From NCBI RefSeq assembly GCF_018446385.1, contig NC_056004.1, positions 24,124,492 to 24,188,491 of the forward strand: a DNA stretch of 64,000 nucleotides, given 5' to 3'. The notes under the pieces are model-generated. The model was not told where the DNA came from. It ran no database searches and was given only the letters and a program-made list of their open reading frames with translations. Shown here piece after piece: positions 56,497 to 64,000 of this stretch. Origin of the DNA: Zingiber officinale (Eukaryota; Streptophyta; Magnoliopsida; Zingiberales; Zingiberaceae). The translations under genes and the position numbers were made by a program. Positions within the stretch are counted from its first letter, which is position 1; each line of letters starts with the position of its first letter.

Positions 56497-56952
56497 GAGC
56501 ATCCACAATGCTCTAGTGTTATAACACCTACCACATCACCAAAAAGCATGGGATCCACTGTCACATACTCGTTATAACAACATCCTTCTTTCACCCACAT
56601 CCCTTTTAACATTAATACTCATTATTCATGGGCCCCACCGTCCACTCACTCATTTTAACATTATACCATATTAAATATATATGTTTTAAATATGTTTTAA
56701 AATATTTAAATTATTATTATTTTTTTAATAATAATTTTACATTTAAAATTTAAATATCTGTTGGCTTTTTCTAATTTTAAAATTTATAAATTTTTTTTTA
56801 AAAAAATATATATAGCATGGGGGTGGGCCCTGGCCCACCCCCATGCAGCTTGAACGCGTTCAAGCGTTTAATCTTAACGCAGCGTTCTGCAACGCTGCGT
56901 TAAAGCTACAGTGGCGTTATAACGCCGCTTTAACGCGGCGTTACGGATGGCC
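56497..56952. mobile_element. MITE with GC-rich hairpins
   Basis: Ends GAGCATCCACAA and, on the other strand, GGCCATCCGTAA, flanked by TAA (56494-56496, 56953-56955), so PIF/Harbinger-like. 456 bp. Contains a 15-bp-arm perfect hairpin (56815-56846, arms GCATGGGGGTGGGCC) and AACGCAGCGTT...AACGCTGCGTT. It separates repeat R copy 3 from DNA to its left. Confidence 0.8.
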
Positions 56953-57240
56953 TAATACACGAATAGAATATGGCAAAGAGTACAATTATTTAGCTAGGGT
57001 CTATTTAAAGTAAAACACTTGCTCTGGGAATAAGGTGGTGTGGTTAGGCTCTCTAGCCGCATATTAAACATTTAGAATTTAAGATTTAGCTACAAAGTAT
57101 TGTGGGGATTTCCTCTCAATAGATAGCAAACTCGAGAATATTAGCTATAAGGATGGATCTCTACATACACTTTCTCAATTTATCCTAATGATCGATATAA
57201 AATTTTTATGAGATCGAATCAATCACTCCCAAGATTAATT
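56953..57240 (+). repeat. Dispersed repeat R, copy 3 (edge of duplication block 2)
   Basis: Matches the second half of copies 1 and 2. The first half is missing, apparently lost or displaced at the MITE insertion. Confidence 0.75.
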
Positions 57241-58530
57241 AGACCGAAGGCGTAGTACCAATTTTAAAAAAATGAAAAAAAAAAAAAAAGTGAAACACTT
57301 TCAGAAAGAAGTTAAAACAAAAAGAAAATAGAAAATTCTCTTACACAAGAAAATTGAAGTTAACACAGACAAAAAAAAAAAGAAAAAATAAAAAGAAGTC
57401 AGCACAAACTCTTTCGGAGCAACTCAAGTCAGGAGTCGAACAACACTACAAAGAGAGAAATCATCTCAGTAATGAGACGGAGTTTCATTAGTCTGGTTTC
57501 TAACACAATATCATTTACAATCATTTGCCCAAGAGATAAAAAAAATAAGTGATCCAAATAATGAATCAGATTGCAGCTGATTGCAGCCGATTTTAAAAGC
57601 AACACTTTGGCATTGTACATATTTAGGGTGAGCTGTCCCCATGGCGTAGCACAGATGGGGAGTGCATAATTCTGTGACTGAAAGATCCAGAGGTCGATCC
57701 TCGGGGTGTCACTGCCTGGGGTTAACGTCTCCGCTATGCACTTTCCACTTGTATACTTACATTTACCTCCCTCCATAGCCGTGGAACCGACTCTAGGGGG
57801 ATCGCTGATGTGACAGTTCCACATATTTAGGATGAGCTATTTATTAATCATTTATTCCTATTAATTGATATTTTCAAGATACATCATCACAGTAAAGATT
57901 TTCTCTCTCGAATCTTTTCCACATCTACATAACAATTAGGATATAATTTGACAAATCCACAGATTCTGAGACTGATCGCCATTGCCCCAGGCCAATTTGA
58001 TTACTAAGCAGTTTGTAGAAAATTCTGTCCTAACGGAAACAATAATGGAAAATTTTCTACACTAAAAGAACAAGAAATTTATTTGAGCAACGGACACACG
58101 ACAGTACAATAATAATTAGAAATCAAATCTACAATTTTAACATTTTCTACATGTTCTTTTTGAAAGATTTCAAGATAGGAATCCTACCTTCTAAGAAAAA
58201 CACACAGCTTTCATAAAGCTTGTTATCAACGAGAAAAGCTTGTGAAAAATTTCATGCACTACATGTACAGATTGGTACACCATCTGTAATTCTAGGTCCC
58301 ATACCACAGCATATAACCAGCTCAGGGAAAAACAAACTTCAACTTTTATCAATAAAAAAAATTATTATCTACTGCTCCCTTCAGTTGCTGGAATAATTTG
58401 CACAGTGCAATCCTCAATTTTCTAAGATAATCCCTTCTACAACTCAATCAGGATATAAACAAACACATACGAAAACTACAAGATTGGTACACCATCCTTA
58501 TTCTCTTTTGCAGTTACAATTATCCAACTA
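57241..58530. other. 3' flank of the mTERF gene in block 2
   Basis: No other gene. Patches shared with 15000-17540, plus the SINE. The 131-codon minus frame at 57429-57824 runs through the SINE and is not a gene. Confidence 0.6.
57635..57820 (+). mobile_element. tRNA-derived SINE
   Basis: 186 bp between an 18-bp direct repeat (57617-57634 and 57821-57838, one mismatch). Internal RNA polymerase III promoter: A box TAGCACAGATGG at 57647-57658 fits the consensus, and B box-like GGTCGATCC is at 57692-57700 with usual spacing. No poly-A tail. Confidence 0.82.
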
Positions 58531-59664
58531 TCATTCAGCTACAGCTCCCGAGATCTCAAGAAGTTTGGGGAATTTATCTTTGTAAGGAAGAATAAACTTG
58601 TTCAGAAATTCTAGGTCCGATATTATGAAAAACATATGTAGATTGTCGTCAGAAGTCCAAAATCCTTCTGATTTTAATTTCTTCATGACTTGAAACCGAG
58701 GAATCATCCTCTTCTTCAAACTGAATACTAAAAGCCTAGGCCGTTTAGCAATGGCGGATGGGGTGAACCCAATGTCCTTGATCAAAAATTCCATCTTTAT
58801 CCGTAAGATATCTGTGGAAATATTTAAGAAGCATGGTTGTTTTTCGATAGCAGTACAGAACTCCGAGATCGACCACCCAAAGCTGCTCATAAGCTTGGAA
58901 TGGGCGTCAAGTTTTTCTCTGTTGGTCTTAAACAGAATGTCAAGGATCCAGAGGAACATTGGAGATCTCCTAGTAAATCCCATTCCCTCCGCTCTATCTA
59001 CCAAAGCCCGTAATGAATCTGGTTTTTGTACAATGAAGGTTGGATATTTTTTGAAGACAAGTGATGCCCTTTCGAGAGGAATATCACACTCATCCCGTAA
59101 AAAGTTCAGGTTAGAACGTACCACATTCTCAACGTTGTTGCACATAAGCCAAAACCGCTTCCTAAGATTCTTGAGGAGCAGCTCCCTTGATCCAAAGAGA
59201 TTTTCCCATACACTCAACCTTGGGAGAAGTGTATGCTGGAGGTTGAGGCACACGATGGGGGGGTTCGTCATGATGACATCGACGAGGTCGGATTCTGACA
59301 ACCCTAAGTCGCGTAAAAATTGAAACTTCGGGGTGAGGTTTGATTCCACATTCCAGCAGAGGAGTGCTGGTCGACGTGATATCGTCTTCCTGAGATTAGG
59401 GCCATCAATGCCCTGAGATCTGAAAAAAGCAAGAACAGCGTCGGGATTCTCGGTCGATCGGAGATGCGCGAGTGGCTTGGAGGCCTTCGACGCCTCCTCC
59501 ATGGAGAATCCGCACGAGTTCACGAGGTACTGGACCATGAAGTGAGGATCGCGAGAAGAGGTGCCGCCGCCTGACAGGTGGGAGGAAGTGGAGGTAGCGA
59601 AGAAAATGCGCTGGAGTTGGGGCAAGGGAAGAAGAGCATGGCGGCGGATGGTCGAGTGGAGCAT
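58531..59664 (-). CDS. mTERF-family organelle transcription factor
   Basis: Single-exon gene, 377 residues. Start chosen at the ATG 59664, since the open frame extends 15 bases further without an ATG; stop TGA at 58531-58533. The first ~30 residues are rich in Arg, Leu, Ser and Thr with no acidic residue (M-L-H-S-T-I-R-R-H), as in a mitochondrial presequence. Residues ~50-365 carry repeated Leu/Pro-rich helical units such as L-R-D-L-G-L-S-E-S-D-L, R-P-A-L-L-C, F-K-K-Y-P-T-F and R-P-R-L-L-V-F-S-L, the mTERF pattern. Known members bind organelle DNA or RNA and affect transcription, termination or splicing; the target here is unknown. Length is typical of the single-exon plant paralogues. Expression not shown. 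Paralogue 17550-18366 is broken. Confidence 0.93.
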   Translation of the reverse strand: MLHSTIRRHALLPLPQLQRIFFATSTSSHLSGGGTSSRDPHFMVQYLVNSCGFSMEEASKASKPLAHLRSTENPDAVLAFFRSQGIDGPNLRKTISRRPALLCWNVESNLTPKFQFLRDLGLSESDLVDVIMTNPPIVCLNLQHTLLPRLSVWENLFGSRELLLKNLRKRFWLMCNNVENVVRSNLNFLRDECDIPLERASLVFKKYPTFIVQKPDSLRALVDRAEGMGFTRRSPMFLWILDILFKTNREKLDAHSKLMSSFGWSISEFCTAIEKQPCFLNISTDILRIKMEFLIKDIGFTPSAIAKRPRLLVFSLKKRMIPRFQVMKKLKSEGFWTSDDNLHMFFIISDLEFLNKFILPYKDKFPKLLEISGAVAE

Positions 59665-59800
59665 CGTCGTCAAAGGCAATAGAAGTCAGGTAGCTAGGGT
59701 ACGACAGAACATACAGTAGAAAAACCCTAGCTCAACCCCGATGCTCCACAACTTCTTATTAGTATTTTTTTTTTTTTTGTTAAATTCAATTTTTCACGGT
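59665..59800 (-). promoter_or_regulatory. Upstream region of mTERF gene
   Basis: The first ~50 bases upstream of the ATG (to about 59725) are also conserved at 18370-18430 beside the pseudogene. This suggests the duplicated unit included the 5' leader. The poly-A/T run at 59768-59780 follows. No clear TATA box. Confidence 0.35.
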
Positions 59801-60420
59801 GAAATCAGAATGCGCTAAAAAATGAAAAACGTAAAAATAATGGTTCTTCTTGAAAATATTTTCTTTTCCACCTCCAAAATTTCATCATAATTTAATTTTT
59901 CAATAGACCGCGATGGTATAAAATTTTGGAATTTATAAGATCCATCAGGTTTCAAAACCATGCCTTCTTTTGACAAAACTTCAGATGTCCTGCTATGAAG
60001 ACCGGACAAAAATATTGCATTTAGTCTAAAATAACTCTATGGATTGGCAAAGGTCAAGAACTTGACAGTTTACCAGCTCTGCTATCATAAAATCCTTAGC
60101 AGCAACCAACTTCTAAAGTTCAAGTTCATCCTTTGTTCAGGAATAGAGAGGTTTCATTCATAGAGTCACCAAATTTGAGCTTGTATATCTATTAGTCAGA
60201 CTCCAATACCAGAATATTACAATTGGTACTTTTTTAATAACATGGAGTGTCCTGCCAAAGCCAGCAAGTAATGACCCTTTATTCACTATAAAATTTGCTG
60301 TTTAACAAACATGTCTTACAAAAAGCTCCAACACTAGGAAGTAACTTCCTGATATAAGTTAACCCATGAGTCATTTGCAAACACAATTGACTGCAAAGGC
60401 TTTAAAAAAACACTAACATA
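59801..60420 (-). pseudogene. Unrecognised duplicated exon remnants, block 2
   Basis: Counterpart of 20155-20640. Minus-strand segments with K-D-E-L-E-L-W-K-L-V-A-A-K-D-F, then L-H-S-R-T-S-E-V-L-S-K-E-G-M-V-L-K-P-D-G-S-Y. Conserved between the copies at protein level but with stops in both. Function unknown. Confidence 0.45.
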
Positions 60421-61159
60421 TAGAGGCAACCAAGACACTAGCAAGTAGCAATTGAACAAGCACAAAAAAAACATTTGATCAAAGCTACTCCTCTGTCCAA
60501 TTCAGCTCCTTATGAAACAAACAACTTTTATGGGGGAACCCATTGAGCTTTGCATTCTTTGATGCCTAATTGACAGAATAGCAACCATTGCCACTTATTC
60601 AAACAAGAGTCAAATGCAAGCCCAGGAAACTTGCTTGCTACAACTTTTGGTATCATTTGCAATCATTCTTCAATTACACCAATTCTATCCTCTGACATAG
60701 CTAGTCACTCATAATTACTATCTTCCAACTCTAGTAAACCATCTTAGCATCAAGTAATAAATTGTAGCCAATGTTGCATGGATTTACATTGAGATATCAT
60801 CTGGAAGATTAGCAATGAACCTTGAATTGTCATCCAAATAACACCACATTCTCATCCTTTTGTTTGAATGGCCATGGGATGCACTGCATCTCTTACCTAT
60901 TGCGATTAACTTACTGAAAGATGTGCTCAGGAGATTCCTCATCGTGATCCTCTATGATCTAATCAATAGAATTTTGGCAATTGCTTGATCCCTTGTTAAC
61001 TAAAAATGTCATCAAAATTATTTCACCACAAAATTAAATTCAATTAGATGTACAAGCAAGATGGCATAAAAAAAATCAAATGATTCTTTTCAAATAGGAG
61101 ATGGAAACTAAAACCAACTTTTTTGGGGGAGAAAAGTTAGCCCATGATTTCAATGGCAT
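60421..61159. other. Intergenic DNA, partly the displaced duplicate segment
   Basis: 60655-60800 and about 60945-60975 match 16340-16520, which lies on the opposite side of mTERF in block 1. No gene seen. Confidence 0.55.
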
Positions 61160-62039
61160 TAGCATTTGATACTATGTATAAAGGTGGGGTCCGATAAAAC
61201 CAGACAATCAGTAGTCAAGAGGACGTGACAGTCAGAAGTCAAGGGGACGTGACAGTCAGAAATCAAGGGAACATGACAGTCAGAAGTTAAAGGGACATGA
61301 CGGTCAGAAGTCAAGTGGACGTGACAATCAGAAATCAAGAGGGTGTAACAGTCAACAGTTAGGGGAAAGAAGGACTTAGACTGCCTGACGTCATTAGTCG
61401 CATAATTTCCGGTCGGGTACTGACAAATTAGGATCCCATATCAGAGACATGAGATGCGGCCTAGAGTCAGGCTTGACCTCCCCCGACTGATCAAGTTTCC
61501 TCAACCCAATCTGTATAGACAAGTCTGGTATTTTCAGTAAGACAACTCACGATCGGCCATTCAGTACTTCAAGCGTGAAAGATGGGACCCTCATCGTAGC
61601 TCGTCTTCCTCATCAAGACTCGGGCCAGGCACCACACCCTAACGAACAGCCCGAACTGCCCGTAACTAAACCCAAGGGCGGGACAAAAGGCACTAGGCGA
61701 TAACAATGTCAGGGAATTATAACCGTCTATCAAGGAATAACTGCTATATATCAGGGAATATTCTAATGGTCTGCTCTCATATGCAAATAGAACCTTCTCT
61801 CAATCCATAAGATGGCGTCACGTGTCCTCCATCATCCGATAGGCCCTGACACCCGACATTTTCTAACAGCGGTCAAGCTCCAGAGGTACGCATGGTCGTA
61901 TAAAAAGGGAGGTCCTCTCCCTTGAGTAGGTACACGCACATTCGCACTTGTCTTCTACAGTTCTTTTTCCTTCGTACATTGTTCTTCTGGAGAAAAAGTA
62001 TCTGACTTGAGCATCGGAAGGCTTGCACCGGGTACTTTT
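61160..62039 (+). repeat. Gypsy-type LTR M, left part
   Basis: Holds a tandem array of 24-25 bp units (61205-61360), a promoter-like GTATAAAAAGGG (61895) and a leader-like stretch TGACTTGAGCATCGGAAGG (62012), common in plant Gypsy LTRs. Split by solo LTR A2 at 62040 and resumes at 63851. Confidence 0.6.
61205..61360 (+). repeat. 24-bp tandem array in LTR M
   Basis: About seven copies of a unit around GTCAGAAGTCAAGGGGACGT. Confidence 0.88.
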
Positions 62040-62649
62040 TGTTAGGATCTCTTCGTACGGCTAGAGAGGGGGGTGTGAATAGCCGACCCCAATTGCTCGC
62101 GTTTCTTTCTACAAACTAGGGTTAGCGCAGCGGAAACTAAATGCAGAAAGAAAACAGGAGAAGAAATCAAACCTCTACGCAAGGATGTAACGAGGTTCGG
62201 AGATGAAACTCCTACTCCTCGGCGTGTCCGTAAGGTGGACGAAGCCTATCAATCCGTCGGTGGATGAGTCCCCGGAAAACCGGCTAAATCAAACTCCTTG
62301 TGGGTGGAGAAACCTCGCCACAATCACTTGCAACAGCAAGCTAAGAGTACAAGAGAATAGCAAGAACAAAATACAACAGGAATGTAAACACAGTAGCTTG
62401 CCTTCTCGTCGACTGGGGTCCCGGATGAAGTAGCAACTTCACGGACAGATGCAACAAGCAACTCAGCAGCAGCTGATCCAGTCGTGGAATGAAGCTCACG
62501 CGAAGCTTCGACAAGGAGGAGCTCAACAAAGCTCAAGCACAACAGCACTTCGCAACAGGAAGGAAGAAAAAGAAGAAGACGTGCAGCAGCAGCCCTCGAC
62601 CCCTTTATACCTGCGAAGAAGACAGCGAAGAAACTAGTCGTTGCGTCGC

Positions 62650-63000
62650 AACGGCTAGAACCCTGATCGGTCTGCAGACCGATCAGCCTAGGCGCATGAA
62701 GCTTCTGTTTGTCACCTGATCGGTCCCCAGACCGATCAGGTGTCGCGATCGAAGCCCTGATCGGTCCACAGACCGATCAGGCTTATGCCTGATCGGTCTT
62801 GCCGACCGATCAGGCCATGCGTGGATCGGTCAGCAGACCGATCCACGGCTTTCTTCTCGCGAGGTTGCGTTGCCTCCTGATCGGTCTCCAGACCGATCAG
62901 ATTACAATCAGTGAGCCACTGATCTGATTCTGATCGGTCACCAGACCGATCAGGGCAAACGCAGTATCACTGGATCGGTCACCAGACCGATCCAAACTTC
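62650..63000. promoter_or_regulatory. GATCGGTC...GACCGATC palindrome array of LTR A2
   Basis: About eight units TGATCGGTC, 2-6 bases, GACCGATCA. In element sense immediately upstream of the TATA-like box. Confidence 0.78.
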
Positions 63001-63149
63001 TCAGCCCTAGACATAAGGCTTCCACACCAACATTCGGTCAACCTTGACCTGTTGGTACATCATTCCTAGCATCCGGTCACTCCCTTGACCTGCTAGCACT
63101 TCTCCACACCAGATGTCCGATCACCCTTGATCCATCTGGATTTTTCCCT

Positions 63150-63600
63150 TGCCCGGCTTCACTCACCAGGACTTTCCACACTGCCTAACATCCCAGTTAG
63201 GACTTTCTCACTGCCTGGCTTCACTCACCAGGACTTTCCAACTGCCTAACATCCCAGTTAGGACTTTCCCACTGCCTGGCTTCACTCACCAGGACTTTCC
63301 AACTGCCTAACATCCCAGTTAGGACTTTCCCACTGCCTGGCTTCACTCACCAGGACTTTCCACACTGCCTAACATCCCAGTTAGGACTTTTCCGTGCCAA
63401 GTCTCCATACTTGGACTTTTCCAGTGCCAAGTCTCCATACTTGGACTTTTCCCGTGCCAAGTCTCCATACTTGGACTTTTCGCGTGCCAAGCTCCCTGCT
63501 TGGACTTTTCCAGTGCCAAGTCTCCATACTTGGACTTTTCTAGTGCCAAGCTCCCTGCTTGGACTTTTCCGTTGCCAAGTCTTCATACTTGGACTTTTTC
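63150..63600 (-). repeat. Tandem arrays in LTR A2
   Basis: Two arrays: about four ~60-bp units with CACTCACCAGGACTTTCC and CATCCCAGTTAGGAC (63155-63385), then about eight ~28-bp units with GCCAAGTCTCCATACTTGGA (63395-63600). The units contain short inverted repeats (CCAAGT...ACTTGG). Confidence 0.9.
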
Positions 63601-63850
63601 CCGAATCAGGTCAACCAGGTCAACCTTGACCTACGGTTGCCCCAATAATCTCCCAAACATCTATTCTTGTCCCATATCAAGAATACAACTCTTCCACGAG
63701 TGTCAAATATCAACATGCAACTCAACTAGGTCAACCTTGACCTAAGGTTGCACCGACAATCTTCCTAAGTCAAACATCAAAATACAACTCGAGTCAGGTC
63801 AACTCGAGTCAGGTCAACCAGGTCAACCTTGACCTAAGGTTGCACCAACA

Positions 63851-64000
63851 CTTTTTCCCTATTTTTTGATCTCTAAAGCTCCGTGTGTTTATCTGAGTGT
63901 GTGTAGAGTCCAAGTACCGTCGGTTTAATCACCGCCATCTGTCAGTCCCACGTGGAGGGTCCATTTTCTTGGGCGCATATGCTAGGATTGTCCAAGTCGT
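63851..64000 (+). repeat. Gypsy-type LTR M, right part
   Basis: Continuation of 61160-62039 after the solo LTR, reaching the window end. Confidence 0.55.

Larger units (their letters stand above)
56953..60990. repeat. Segmental duplication block 2 (contains intact mTERF)
   Basis: Partner of 14448-20650. Lacks the foldback MITE but has a SINE (57635-57820). Shorter spacer on both sides of mTERF. Confidence 0.85.
62040..63850 (-). mobile_element. Solo LTR A2 (relative of family A)
   Basis: Perfect duplication CTTTT (62035-62039, 63851-63855). Reverse orientation. In element sense it starts TGTTGGTGCAACC with GTCAAGGTTGACC motifs, then about 28-bp and about 60-bp tandem repeats (63150-63600), then a palindrome array (62650-63000), TATAAAG (about 62602), a CCCCCC tract and GATCCTAACA. 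Same plan and many shared words as the family A LTR, but the palindrome is different. The frames here are repeat translations. Confidence 0.93.

Noticed and set aside
63343..63586. Repetitive frames with K-S-P-S-M-E-T-W-H-G repeats, both strands
   Set aside because: Translations of the 28-bp tandem array in LTR A2.

Overview
The window is nuclear DNA of a flowering plant, almost certainly a monocot. The evidence is nested Copia-type and Gypsy-type LTR elements primed by initiator-Met tRNA, a plant CACTA transposon, a tRNA-derived SINE, plant mTERF and PPR genes, and a GC-rich phytochrome B relic. Zingiberales (ginger/banana order) is my guess from the general look of the LTR families; nothing in the window proves it. 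No RNA genes, CRISPR arrays or bacterial-type features are seen.

Layout. 1-1140: AT-rich spacer with copy 1 of a dispersed repeat. 1150-11578: a three-level nest (old LTR I, split by reversed LTR H, split by a young gag-only LTR retrotransposon A at 2732-10267). 11579-14450: decayed LTR material with a second H copy. 14450-20650: a segmentally duplicated block carrying a broken mTERF gene. 21886-23010: a phytochrome B pseudogene on the minus strand. 23664-32758: two head-to-tail copies of gag-only family B sharing one LTR, each with a TTTTAAAAATC-type minisatellite. 32759-37938: gag-only family C, interrupted by a solo LTR and a MITE. 37940-38350: a hAT transposase relic. 38600-43984: a complete CACTA element with perfect TSD that holds a Ulp1-like protease gene and captured pieces of a TIC32-like dehydrogenase gene and a PPR gene. 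44214-55250: a deep nest of LTRs. 56497-60990: MITE, SINE and the partner of the segmental duplication, with the only apparently intact host gene (mTERF, 58531-59664, minus). 61160-64000: a Gypsy-type LTR split by a large solo LTR related to family A.

How it works together. Coding capacity is almost entirely transposon-derived. Three different Copia-like families (A, B, C) carry gag only, their gag frames end close to a W-V-P-like motif, and I find no reverse transcriptase, integrase or RNase H anywhere, so any mobility must be supplied in trans. In nearly every LTR a family-specific array of short palindromes lies directly upstream of a TATA-like box. The two mTERF blocks are old paralogues, one intact and one decayed, and they act as natural empty-site controls for insertions in each other.

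Only the mTERF gene and the family A gag have long undamaged reading frames. Everything else coding is a pseudogene or an exon remnant.
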